Positions 37,101-48,865 of a stretch of DNA of 64,000 bases are shown here, piece by piece. The stretch's first letter is position 1, and each line of letters starts with the position of its first letter. Made by a program: the position numbers and the translations under genes. This DNA comes from Lumnitzera littorea. Taxonomy: Eukaryota > Streptophyta > Magnoliopsida > Myrtales > Combretaceae. A model generated the notes under the pieces. The model worked only from the letters and a program-made list of their open reading frames with translations, did no database searches and was not told the DNA's origin. Location of the stretch: assembly GCA_024138015.1 (NCBI GenBank), contig JAMXBB010000002.1, positions 7,496,301 through 7,560,300 on the forward strand. The letters are read 5' to 3'.

Positions 37101-38783
37101 CCTCCCATGCTCCTCACTCGGGTGATAAATGTTTCTCGATCAAGTGATGCCCCCTACTAGAGGACCTGGTTTTTCCTGATTTACCAGGTGACAGTTAAAT
37201 GGAGCAGCCTTGTAATTTTCTAATGGCAACAGTATGTAGAATGTGTACTTCTTCACTTCTGGAGTCTGGTTGCCAGCATAAAACTCAAAAACCTTAGGCT
37301 TCTTATCTGAATCAATGATGTTGATAGCATAGTCATAAAAAATCATACTGATCATTGGCTCATGGTTAGGTAAGGGATTATTGTTAACATTAGGAACTGG
37401 GGCTTCCACGAAATCCGACTACACTGTCCTTTCATCTATCAAGTCTTGAATCTTGTTCCTCAGTCTCTAGCATGCATCAGTTGAATGCCCCACTTGTCTA
37501 CAGTGGTATTCACACTTTACTGTAGGGTCAAAGATTCTCGATCGGTATCGATCATTAGGAAGTTCGTACCGTATCAAATTATCCCTTCGCAACTTCATGA
37601 AGACTTGACTTAAAGGGACTGGTATCTTGGTAAATTGTCTATAAGTCCTATTAGTTTGAAACTGGTCTCTGAATTGTTGCTGAGTGGAAGGAGGATTCGT
37701 CCTGAAAGCGACTTAAGCATTGGGTCTGGCATTTGAATTTACCATACCGATTGTAGATTCTTTAGGCTTGCTGCCGGCTAGTCTAGGACCAGATGATGAC
37801 ACTGGTGGTCTTCTATCTGCTAGCTCTTGCAGCTTACCAGAAGAGACGGCACTTTCAATCTTACACCCTGCCGCTATTACTTCAGTAAAATTAGATAAGG
37901 CCTGCCCGATGAGATAGGAGAAGTAAGGCCTCTCTAAGGTGTTAATGAAAGCTAATGTGAGCTCTTTCTCAGTCGTAGGGGTAGAGATTCTTGCAGCTAA
38001 GGACCTCCATCTTTGAGTGTACTCTTTGAACGATTCATTATTCTTCTTCTGTAAGGCAACCAAGTCCATCATAGTTGGGGCTACTTCTACGTTGAATTTA
38101 TATTGGTCATAAAATGCTAGAGCAAGTTTCTCCCATGTATTTATCTGATTCAAATCAAGCTGGGCATACCAAGTCAGGGTCGGTCCTGTCAGACTATCTT
38201 GAAATGTTTGTACCATGGGTGGATCATACTGAATATATTTACCCATCTTCCTAACATACAACCTGGTGTGGAGCTTGGGGCAACTCGTCTCGTTAAACTT
38301 TTCAAATTCTATTACCTTAAACTTCTCAGGATATGATCCCATGTCATACATGGAAAACTCCGTGATCCCCACCTATTCAAATCCATCATACCCTACAAGT
38401 GCCTTCATCTTCTCAGTTATCTATTGTGTTAATTTCTTTTCTAGTTCTTTCAAGCTGTCTGTACTAGGCCCTTGGTCACCAGGTCTCGGGGCTGCATACG
38501 TATCAGGTTCAAAGGTCGGGTTGTCTTTTGAGTAAACTCCTTCTGATTCAAATGGTTCTTTTTGATATTCGTGCTCTGCTTCAGGAGCGTGTGTATTCTT
38601 CCCATAACGAGTCTTGGAGCTTTCTTCATTAGTCGGTGCTTTGGCTTGTAGCAAAGCAATGCTTTTTGCTAAGAAACTCATTTGTTCTGCCATCTTTTCC
38701 ATAGCCCTTTCTATGGAACGGAACCTTAGCTTGGAAGGATCATTGATCTCAGGGTCTTCGTCGTTTCCTTGAGTAGTGGCCAT
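37101..38783 (-). pseudogene. Ogre-like element: gag
   Basis: ATG at 38781-38783 opens a gag of about 560 codons: a coiled-coil-like N-terminus (AMEKMAEQMSFLAKSIALLQ), a central gag domain (FQDSLTGPTLTWYAQLD, WEKLALAFYDQYKFN, ESFKEYTQRWRSLAARI) and a C-terminal zinc-knuckle-like CEYHCRQVGHSTDAC near 37470-37515. It would form the virus-like particle. Three TAG stops (after KKLTQ, after DGFE, and after STDAC) and one near 37690 interrupt it without frameshift. A TGA at 37140-37142 separates it from the protease frame. Confidence 0.88.
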
Positions 38784-39118
38784 CCTGGTCTGGGAACGTG
38801 TTCTAATTGGACTTCTCTAAAAGACTTGACATTTGGGAGGTATCTTGAAATTTTACCTGATTTGGCAAAGATCAACTCAACAAAGGGTTAGTACATATTA
38901 CATTTTCCTAAGAAAGAGTTGTTAATCGTATAGATGCAAGATGCATGTCATACGAATGTAATGAAAAATTAAGAATTGGGAAGAAACCTTTGATGTGGCA
39001 AAACCTAACTAACTTTTATTAATTTTTTTGCAATTGTGAAGCTTTACATCTCTCATTCTGTTTGCAAAAAGAATTCTAAAGAAAATAAAAAAAGACCTAA
39101 AATCTAAAATCTAATCTC
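38784..39118 (-). other. Spacer between ORF1 and gag of the Ogre-like element
   Basis: No coding region is visible; it is the intercistronic gap expected between ORF1 and gag. The minus strand shows A- and T-rich runs only. Confidence 0.6.
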
Positions 39119-40021
39119 CTAGTGGCTAGTAGGCTTATCCTGCGTCTTTCTCCTCTTTCGGATCTTGAGAGCCTGCTTTTCTTTGCCCTTAGTCCTCTTC
39201 AGTTGTGCTTCCAATGCTATTATCTTCTGATGATATTCCTTGCAATGGTTCTCCAACTCCTGCTCTCTTTTACTCATTCTCTTGGGTTTAGCTTCAACTT
39301 GAACTTTTCCCTTCTCTTTATTGTCTTCCATATCTTTTAGCCCTTTTAGCTGGTGATAAAGAAATCCTTTGGTTGTCTGGCTCCTGACTGTTATCCCTTT
39401 AGTGGTAGGGGTGGTCTTTCTTGTGTACCAAAGAGCTCGGATGCTCCGAAGCTTGGCTACTTTGTCAGCCACCATCAAGCCGAGGTTATGGAAGTTCAAT
39501 GAGACAACTTCTAATGATGGTCTAGGGATCATGTCCTCAATGAGTCCATTGGCTGGGACGTATCCGGTGCAGAGGCTGAAGCCAATTAGAAGGATCACCT
39601 TGAAATTTTCACACCTTCTTGTTATTTTCTTACTTGCAAACCACCTGGGTGTCAACAACAACTCTTCCGCTTTCATACTCTGAAAGTATTGGACCCAGTA
39701 GTGGCTGGCTATTTGTTCTAGTAGCTCAACTCTTTCTTCAAAAGATTTGATGAGATCATATTGCTGAGCAAACTCAGCTCGATTAAAATCAAGTTGGTAA
39801 CGTCTCATGTGGCTAACGAACCAAACCACCAGTAGGACCATATTAGTTTTCAGATCTCCTCGTTTCTTTTTCTTGAGATGGTTTAGTGACCGGATCTGCT
39901 TGGCCAGAAAGGTCGGGACATATGATTTCCCTTTAAGGAATTGGGTTATGAGTTCCACAATTCTGAAGTGGACTCGACGTTTATCATCAGGGAACAAGAT
40001 AGTATCGAAGACTACTAATAT
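39119..40021 (-). pseudogene. Ogre-like element: ORF1 (DUF7745-like), 5' truncated
   Basis: A long minus-strand open frame upstream of gag, stop TAG at 39119-39121. It stays open to the LTR junction at 40021 and has no ATG at its proper start, so the N-terminus is lost. Readable blocks: LTPRWFASKKITRRCENFKV, VILLIGFSLCTGYVPANGLI, PRPSLEVVSLNFHNLGLM, then a Lys/Glu-rich tail (RMSKREQELENHCKEYHQKI) predicted to be coiled coil. The pattern resembles plant DUF7745-type proteins found as the extra ORF of Tat/Ogre elements; the role is unknown. Family assignment is from memory of the pattern. Confidence 0.65.
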
Positions 40022-40367
40022 AAATACTCCAATACTTATCCGTTAGGCCGTTGGCCCACACCTTGATATTTAGTACAATTAAATTATACTTAAATTACCC
40101 GGTTCCCTAAAATAATTTTTTTTAACTAAGCTAAAACTAAAATTATTTGTTCCTAATCTATAAATTTTTTTTATAATTTTTTCCTTTTCTTATTTTTTTT
40201 TGGTATTTTCATCATTTGTAAATTTTTTTATTATTTTTATCTTTTATTTTATTTTTTATTATATTTTTTTTATTTTTGAATTAACCCCCTTTTTGTAAAA
40301 TAAAATAAAATCGAATAATAATAATAAAAAATTAGGATTATAAAGGAGCAAAAATTAAGTATCTACA
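40022..40367 (-). mobile_element. Remnant of the 5' LTR of the Ogre-like element
   Basis: 346 bp matching 27152-27456 (GGCCGTTGGCC, TTAAACTACCCGGTTCCCT versus TTAAATTACCCGGTTCCCT), ending ...AGTATCTACA before the GGTAT duplication. Only the U3 beginning is kept. The rest (about 2.1 kb), the primer site, the leader and the start of ORF1 are deleted, with the join at 40021/40022. Confidence 0.9.
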
Positions 40368-40372
40368 GGTAT
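40368..40372. repeat. Target-site duplication GGTAT (right) of the Ogre-like element
   Basis: Second copy of the insertion target; the outer element's RT resumes immediately after it. Confidence 0.95.
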
Positions 40373-43055
40373 GATCAACATCCCTAAAACAACGTATTAC
40401 TTAAATGTCGATCCTACCATTTAGCCAGTCAAGTAGAAGAAGTTGTATTTTACCCCCAAACGCCAGGTGGCAATCAAGTAAGAAGTCTACAAACTATTGC
40501 AAATTGGCTTTATAAGATAAGAAAAATACCCCATATGGCTACTCAACATGGTTATAGTAAAAAAGGCCAATGGCAAGTGGTACATATGCATCGACTATAC
40601 TAACTTAAATAAAGCTTGCTCCAAGGATTATTTCCCTCTTCCCTATATCAATTAGCTCATCGACTTTAACTCAAGACACGCTCTCCTTAGCTTTATGGAT
40701 GCTTACTCGAGTTACAACCACATTTGAATGACACCTGAAGACGAGGTCCACACATCATTTATCATGGATTTTGATACTTGTTGCTACAAGGCTATGCCTT
40801 TTGGCCTGAAGAATGCAGGGGCTACGCATTAGAGATTAGTCACCACCATTTTTAAACCATAGATATGTAGAAATGTTGAGGTATACGTCAATCACATGAT
40901 TGTTAAGAGCAAGGAATGAAAAGGCCATATCAAAGACTTACATGAGACATTCAACGCTCTCCGCTACTACTAGATGAAGCTTAACCCCTCCAAAATGCAT
41001 TTTTGTGATTGCATCAGGAAAATTTCTTGGCTTTATGGTTATCGAGTAAGGAATTGAAGCTAACCTAGACAAGATCCAAGTACTCCATGACATGACAGCC
41101 CCGAAAATAATAAAAGAGCTTCAACATGTAATAGGATGAGTCACTACGTTAAACCCTTTCGTATCCCGAAGCGTTAATAAGTGCTTAGAACTCTTTAAGC
41201 TATTGAAGAACCCTTTTGTGTTTCATTGGACAACTCAATGCCAATAAGATTTTGATAACTTGAAGAAGTTCCTCAAGCCCCCTAGTGCTCTCTAAACCTA
41301 TCTTTGGAGTAGAATTGTTTCTCTACCTCGTTATCAGCAATAAAGCATTATCTTCAATCTTTGTCTAAGTAGATAGATGAGAAGACAAGTTTGTTTATTA
41401 TGTCAACCACATCTTAAAAGGGTTAGAGACCAGATATACTAAGATCGAGAAATTCACATTGGCAATAATCATGGTCACACGAAAACTCAGGCCATACTTC
41501 TAAGCCCACCCAATCATTGTCTTAACTGACTAATTGCTCAAAGCAATTCTTCAAAAGCTTGATGCCTTAGGCAGAATGATGAAATGTGCCCTTTAGCTCA
41601 ACACCTACGCTATTCAATTTCATCCCTGACAAGTAATCAAGGCACAAATCATCGCTGATTTCATTGTAGAGTACGCTAGAGAGGAAGAACTACACATAGA
41701 GGTTGAGATACTAAGGTAAACTCTCCATGTTGATGGCTTCTCCACTAAAGGGGGAGTAGGGTTGGCATATTGTTGCAGGGCTTGTATGGAACAAAAGTAT
41801 TCTATGCCTTGAAATTTGGTTTCTCAGTAAGTAACAATGAGGCCAAATGTGAGGTACTCATTACTGAGTTGAAGATAGCCAAAGATGTTGGAGCAGAGAA
41901 ATTAGACATCCATTCGAACTCCACATTAGTGGTTCAATAGGTAAAGGGAAAATACAAGACCAAGGGAGAAACAATGATCAAATACTTGCAGACAATCCAA
42001 GGCCACCTCAAAGAGTTTACCTCCTAGAAGATTAACAAAATCCCCCAAACAGAAAACTTAGAAGCAGATAAGCTCTCTAAACTAGCCTTATCCATTGTCC
42101 CTATACAACATGACGGTGAAAAACTACTCTTCATACAATACTTCCCCAAATGCAACATAGAAGGACAAGAGTAAGAGGTCCTTAAAGTCTAATCAACAAA
42201 TTCTTAGCCCTGTTGGATGGATCCCATCATAGAGCATTTAAAGACTACGCTGCCCAAAAACTGAGCAAAAGCAAAGAGGTTGGCCTATGCTGTAGCTAAC
42301 CATACACTCATAAATGACATGTTGTATTAATGAGGCCAAAGCATGCTATTCCTTCGATGTCTCAAACTTGAGGAAGGCATTCATGCTCTAGGGAACTCTA
42401 TGTAGGAGTATGTAATAATTATATATAGTCTTAAGCCTTGTACATTTGAGCCCTAAGGCTAAGCTACTACTTGCCAATAATGAAGGAAGATGCTAAGGCC
42501 TTAGTTCAGAAATACCACCAGTGCTAGAAACATTCCTCGATCTCCCATACACCAACGTTTGACTTACACCCTATGATAAGCCCTTAGCCATTTGCCCAGT
42601 AGAGATTAGATGTGCTCGGTCCATTCTCAAAGGCATTTAGAGATCGGCAATTTATTTTGGTGGCAGTTGACTATTTCACCAAGTGGGTGGAAGCCTAGGT
42701 AGTGTCAACCATCATAGCTTGAGCTATAGAAGGTTTTGTTCTTATGCATATCCTCTCCTGCTTCGGGCTGCCATATGTGTTAATTACCAGCAACAGCAGC
42801 TTATCAATAACATGTGTCTCAATATTACAATAAGAAAGTAAAGCAAAAGGTCTTCTATCCTAGAGACTTAGTATACAGGAAACTAGAAGCTATTAACTCA
42901 TGTGAAAGGTATGGAAAACTCACCCCTAATTGGGAAGACATGGTGCGTGTTGTAGAAGATGTAGGTAAAGGAGCGTATAGGCTAAATACCTTCAATAGAT
43001 AGTCCATCCCCATAGCATGGAATGCAGATAACTTAAGACTGTATTTTAACTAAGT
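40373..43055 (+). pseudogene. Outer Tat-type gypsy element: RT, RNase H and partial integrase
   Basis: Plus-strand decayed pol continuing from 24948. RT: ANGKWYICIDYTNLNKACSK, LLSFMDAYSSYNHI and MPFGLKNAGATH. The catalytic box reads VEVYVNHMIVKSKE: the two aspartates of YVDD are Asn and His. RNase H traces lie at 41640-42100. Integrase core begins LDVLGPFSKAFRDRQFILVA with VDYFTKWVEA, but shortly after LITSNSSL (near 42800) it jumps to the C-terminal part (SQYYNKKVKQKVFYPRDLVY, then TPNWEDMVRVVEDVGKGAYR), so the rest of the core, with its Glu, is deleted. Many stops occur, mostly TAG. Confidence 0.85.
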
Positions 43056-44625
43056 ATTATAATGTGATTTTTACATCCGTAACCCCCTACTGTGATTAAT
43101 GCGGTGATGAATTTCTTACACTCGTCTAAATTATCGTTTGATTATTGTTGGCCTATGCCACTCTCTCACACCTGTGTCGATGTTCATCCTCGAACGCACA
43201 CTTTGAGTTAGTACCTACACTAACACTGCGGGCTACGCATTAATATAGGTCCTCACTGTTCACTGATGCTTGAATTGATTTTCATCCTCGAACACATGCC
43301 CCAAGTTAGTTCCTACATTAATGCCACGGGCTACACATCAACCACCAGCATAAGTCCTCATCGCACTCTTATACTCGGATTAATTTTTATCCTTGAGGAC
43401 ACCTCTTAAGTTGGTATCTACAACGACATTATAGGGATTAAGGCCTTAAGTTAGAATCTATGCTAACATTGTGGGCAATGTGTTGAGCGATGGCGTAGGT
43501 CTTCACTATACCCTTACTTTGGTCAATCCTTATCCTTGAGCACCCCTTATAAGTTGGTATTTGCACCAACATCACAGGTATCAAGGCCTTGATCATAGGC
43601 GAAGGCAACCGGCTTGGTGAAGTTCATAGGGTTTAATAGCACATTCCTTAAACTCCTAAACTTGAAGCGGGAAAGGGAAGAGAGAGTGTGAATTGAATAA
43701 AAAGATAAGATAAGCGGATATAAAAGAAAACAAGATTTCATTAAACGAAGAGGCATTAAAAGGCTTTAAGGGTTGACATCCTGACCTTAAATACGTATAA
43801 AAGCAACATAAAAATTACAAGAAAGAAGGCACAAGGCTAATTCCTAGTTCATTACTCGATACTAAATCTTGATGTTTACTCTCAACTTTTACTCAACTGC
43901 CCACGCAAGATCCCTGTTTAAGATGAATTGCTCTTAACTTTGACTCAATTCACAGGATCCATTTGGGGAAGCATGACTGCATCCTTAAGTTCCAACTAAG
44001 TTGATGGCTACGACCTCTAAGAAATGCACCCATAGAGGAAGCTATAGTCACCACCAGGCTAGGTCCCTTACACTTGTCCAAAAGTTACGGTGGCATACTC
44101 TTCCTTCGCTGTGCACATACCATCATGATAGCCATAGAAGGGACTCACTTCACACTCACAAGTGATTAGGGGACATCTAGCCTCTTAGAACATGTAGCCC
44201 GAAACTACTAGGGAGCCCATAGAAGTCACTTGAGTACTTAAGACTCGTAGGGACAACCATTGATAGGTATAAGAGAGCATGCAGACTTATGCAAACTACC
44301 ATGTTCTTGAAGCTTACGAACCCTTAGGACTCTTCTAGTTGATGAAAGTTAGGAGCCTTCGAGCTGTCGAAGTCCCCTCTTTTAAGGCTAAAAACATTAT
44401 GGACGACAGATAGTACCTAGGCATCTATCGTGGGAGCCCAGGCATCTATGAAATTAGTATTATGATGACTTGAAGATGAACAACAGAGTAGAGGCTGAGG
44501 GGTAGAGAGATCCACATACACCCCTCAATCAGTGCTTAGAAGTTACCCCTAATCGTTGGGTAGCCCTTTACATCCCCTAATTAGTGCCTAAGGAGTCCAC
44601 CATGAGGGCCCAACTTAAGTTCATA
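43056..44625 (+). other. Outer element 3' region with degenerate repeats
   Basis: After the integrase end, a repeated phrase (CCTCGAAC / CCTTGAG... followed by AGTTAGTACCTACACTAACA and GGGCTACGCAT) begins at 43188, 43286, 43391 and 43534, spacing 98, 105 and 143 nt. This is a decayed analogue of the 3' UTR array in the Ogre-like element. 43610-44620 has no recognisable gene; it may hold part of the outer 3' LTR, but no LTR end could be identified. Confidence 0.55.
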
Positions 44626-46946
44626 TGTCATGTCTCGAAGTGGCTGAGTTGTAATAGCCCCATCATGCAAAATATTCTAGAATAGAAGTTAACCTTACTG
44701 CTACTATCTTAGACCTGATCTATACAAGGCGTCCACGATTGATTCGTTTTGAAGTAAACAGTTCATAAATTAAATAGGTTATTTACCTAAGAAAGTATGA
44801 AAATATATACATACACTGAAATTCAAGTATTACAAATAATGTTTATAGGGTTTTATTATCCTATACTTCCTAAGTAATACATTATTTGAAAATAAAATAT
44901 TCTAAACAAAAGCTAAGACTTTAAAGATATATCCGTTCTTCAGATGTATTTCTTCATTCCTTAGAATCCAATAGTTGCTAGTTTTAGGGTAAATGCAAGT
45001 TGCTTCCTTGCTAGTACCTACAACAACGTCTATAGGGATATGAGTAACCACAGTTCGGTGAGTTGGGACGAATACTCAAAACTATACCACAAACATAAAC
45101 AGGGTTATCAATCAAATTAATTAGATGCAATGCATGTTCAAATAAATGCCATCGCACGATGTTGTCCGACCTGTCATGAGATTAGAGAAATTACACCCGC
45201 TTTAATCTAGGTTGAGGAGTTTTCCTTAATGCAATAACTTACAATTAAACCCAAGCTTATATAATGGAGACATTGCTCCTCCTGCGACTACCTTAAAACC
45301 ATTGACTTTACCCTTACCATGACGCCCTCACCTGTCACTTAGTTCAACTAAGGATGAAGAAAGGGACCAATTTGTTATCCAACGATATCCCTTTCAATGG
45401 TGTCGATATTTGGCTGCAGAACCCTAAGTTTCCCTTAATTGGTTACTATGTAGGTTCGATTTATGATTACAAGTCATATATTTGATTAGGTTCAGTTTAG
45501 GGTAATCAATCATTTTAAACAAATCATACAATATAAGCTAGAGTAATAAACTAAATCACATCATCAACTCAGAAACAAACACATGCGTACAGTCGACTAT
45601 TTAACAAGCACAATCAAATACAATTTTAAGCCTCTAAGTACTACAAATTAGTATTTCGAAATATAACAACATATTAATCTCAACTTACTTGGAATCCTTG
45701 CTTGCTCACTTAGGGTGTGACTTGCATAAGTCGTCACCGTTAAACCTTATAATGCAAATGTTGTTTCAATACGTATATAACTATCTTATATAAACTCTAT
45801 TTTATAGTACTTTTATGTTATCTTTAGTTTAGAGTTTAATATACCTAATTATCTAGGTTTTTAAGTCTTTTACAATTATTCCTAATTTAGGTTGAGTTTT
45901 AATTCAATTTTTGAAGTCAGTTTCTAAATTAGGTTTTTAACTCGGTTTTCGATTAGAGATTTTATATGTAAACCCTAAGAAATCATTCCGACCCATAATG
46001 TGAAATTAATCACATTATTTTCGAATATCCTAAATATCATACTTAATCCCTAATCAGTATTTTAATTTGTATGACATACCCCCATATCCTAATTTAACTA
46101 CCGAATTTATTCTCGATGTGAGAAAATTTCATATTTTTCATATAAACACTTAAATTTAAGTTTCTTACTAGATTTATTACATATTTTTATTATTATTAGA
46201 ATATCGATTTTAACCTAATATTTTCCTACTCATTCATTTCTTATATTTACATATTATACATTATTGTAAACACTTAATTTTTCCCCCCTTTTATTTTTCA
46301 AATTAGGTTATAAGGTTCTGAATTAGAAAAAATTCAAAAAAATAGAAAATTAAAGAAAAACCCAAAAAATGAAGAAACTTAGAAAAGATAGGAATTCCAG
46401 AAAAATACAAAAAAAAAGGGAAAATAGGAAAAGGCATAAAAAATAAGAAATTTAGAAAAAATACAAAAAATGGAAAAATTTAGGAAAATATATAAGAAAT
46501 TTGAAAAGTTGCACAAAAATTAAAAAATAGGGAATTTAGAAAATAATAAATTTTTTAGGTTGTTGAAATATAATAGAATTATAATTTAAATAAATTTGAA
46601 TAAAAGATTGCTGGACTTGGGTTTAGATTTAAATCTAGCCTAAACTGACTTAATTCATATATACAATTTAATTGCACATATGGATAAGGTATAGGCTAAT
46701 GTCCTAATGATAAAAGACAAGGACTAATCACATGGATTAAGCTAAAAGATAGGTTCGAAACTCACTGGAGGCATGAGAATGGTTTTTTATCTTTTTCTTT
46801 TTTAAATCCACATATTACCATATGTCAAAATATCACTAGACCATGTATCTAATTGTAACACGTAGTGCATTGTGATTTATCGCGACAACAAAATTTCTTT
46901 CCATTTTTTTTCTTCCCTTTCCTTTTTTGTTCCTCATTTTCTCACT

Positions 46947-46954
46947 TATAAATC
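46947..46954 (+). promoter_or_regulatory. TATA box of the solo Ogre-like LTR
   Basis: TATAAATC in CACTTATAAATCAATCAC lies just upstream of the C/T-rich leader, mirroring the TATA position in the 24954-27456 LTR. Confidence 0.6.
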
Positions 46955-48822
46955 AATCACAAACAGTGAAAATGGGGGGACATACAAAAACAATAGGGGG
47001 GATTTTTTTTTTTTCAAAAAACACAGCTAACACACGCAGAAAAGGAAAAAAATCAGAACACACACACATACAAGGAAGGGGACCCACCACCGCTCGATCC
47101 CTCTTTCTCTCTTTGGCGTCTCACCTTCTCTCTACCATCTCCCTCTGTTTATCGTCTCTCTCACTCACCACCACCTCTCAACCTTTACCCTCTCACACGA
47201 TACCCTTTAGCCAAATATATTACATAGCCACTACATCTCATCTCTCTCTGCTACCCACTGGGTGCTACACCCAACACCACATACACACCATCCGATCCCT
47301 CTCTCTCTTAACCTCTCCCACTTACACAACTCTCTCTCTCTCCAACCCCCTACTCTTGACTAACATTGACTCACATTACCATACAGTCTGCGCACCATCG
47401 ACGCCAAACCCCCCTATTATGAAACTTACACTCACCGTCGCACGACCCACAGCCATTCCATCGCATAGCACACGTACACCACCCTTATGCACATACTAGT
47501 TGAACCAATACATACAAGACCAGACCAATGTATCCCATCTTCCTTTTGTAAAACTCTAGACAACAGCAACCCAAACCCAACCATAGCAAGCTCCACCTTC
47601 GAACCTACTCCCTCACTCTCGGCCTCTTCTCTCTCATGTACAATTACCTCACTACACACATTTGCCCATTCACCATCGTCACCATCCGAACACACTTCCA
47701 CAGTTACATACGACCGTAACCTTACCATTGAGCACCCTTATTAATTTAAACCACACACCACCACTATGACTACCATTAAATGGCCACTAAACGCTATGGC
47801 ATCAAAAATACCCCCCAAAGTCTAATATAATACATACAAAACCATCCTTTCTCATTCGTTTTAGCTACTAAAATGCCTCCTTTGACTTATTGCATGTGAC
47901 CCGACTCATGACTCGCCAGTCCAACCTGATCTATAGAGTTCCGATCCAACTCACGATCTGCATCCAAACCCACACATGGAGATTCGACCAGATTCCTACC
48001 CAAGGATCCGACTCGTGCTGTTGACCTGATTCGAATCCTTGTAGCTTGGTCTGGCCCTTTTAAACAATTTTTTTTATTGTTTTTGTTTTATTTATTTATT
48101 TTATTTTATTTCATTCTTGTAGTTTGTTGTAATTAAAAAAAAATAGAGAGAAAGAAAAAGAAAAAGGAAAAAGAGAAGAAGAAAAAACTGAAAAGAAAAT
48201 TTTTTTTATTTAGTTTTATTTTTAGTTATTTTCACAGTTTAACAAAAAGGATACGTAATAAAAATAATAAAAAATATAAAATAAAAAAAATAATAACAAA
48301 TATATATAATAAAGAAAAATGTTTTACCACTTAGAAAAACATATTTTTCAAATAAATAAAAATAAAATGGATCATTTCCAAATTACGATTTTCTAAATAT
48401 AAACCAATTTAGGACCCTTAATGAACTTTTCCAAATAAGTCAAAACAAGTAAATACGAAAACCTGGTAATTTTTCAAAAATTAAAATTAATTAACCGGTT
48501 ATGTTTTTGGTAAATGAGCTATGAAAGCCTGATTCCGAATAACGGGTACATAGGCACTCGTAAGCAAGTACAGGGTAACTTAAAATATGGAAAATTTTTA
48601 TTTTTTCCATTTTTTTAAATAGTTGTATAAATTAATTAATTTAGTTAAGTGTAATATGATTAGTTGCTTTGAAATTAAAAAGAGTATATTTGAAAAGCGA
48701 AGTTAAATTTGGAAAGTTAAAAAATAATACCTGTTTGGGGTTTAATAAATTAGCCTCTAGATTTAGATCTCTGGTTTAAAAAAAAAAACCGTTTTCTAAA
48801 ACAGTTTAATCGATAGACTAGT

Positions 48823-48865
48823 AGTTAAGTTATAACTAATTCACTTAATTAGTTATAACTTAACT
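48823..48865. repeat. Perfect 19-bp inverted repeat with a 5-nt loop
   Basis: AGTTAAGTTATAACTAATT (48823-48841), loop CACTT, then its exact reverse complement (48847-48865). It lies in the distal part of the solo LTR. The 24954-27456 LTR shows no such hairpin at the matching place. Confidence 0.95.

Larger units (their letters stand above)
24954..40367 (-). mobile_element. Ogre-like (Tat clade) Ty3/gypsy element inserted in the outer element
   Basis: A minus-strand element of 15.4 kb bounded by TGT...ACA termini and the perfect 5-bp duplication GGTAT. In coding order it holds a truncated 5' LTR (40022-40367), ORF1, gag-protease, a candidate intron, RT, two RNase H domains, integrase, a tandem-repeat 3' UTR, a polypurine tract and a 2503-bp 3' LTR. 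ORF1 upstream of gag, an intron between protease and RT, a second (archaeal-like) RNase H and repeat-bearing 3' UTR are reported traits of the Tat/Ogre lineage. Family A LTR copy 3 is inserted in it. The element cannot be autonomous: its primer site is deleted and its frames carry stops. Confidence 0.9.

Noticed and set aside
38266..40046. Plus-strand open frames of 72-104 residues opposite gag and ORF1
   Set aside because: They are antisense shadows of the Ogre-like gag and ORF1, whose minus-strand frames carry recognisable family blocks.
46927..47744. 190-residue plus-strand open frame and neighbours, Ser/Thr/Leu-rich
   Set aside because: Inside the solo LTR downstream of its TATA box, in a CT/CA-rich tract. 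No conserved domain, and not preserved in the other LTR copy.
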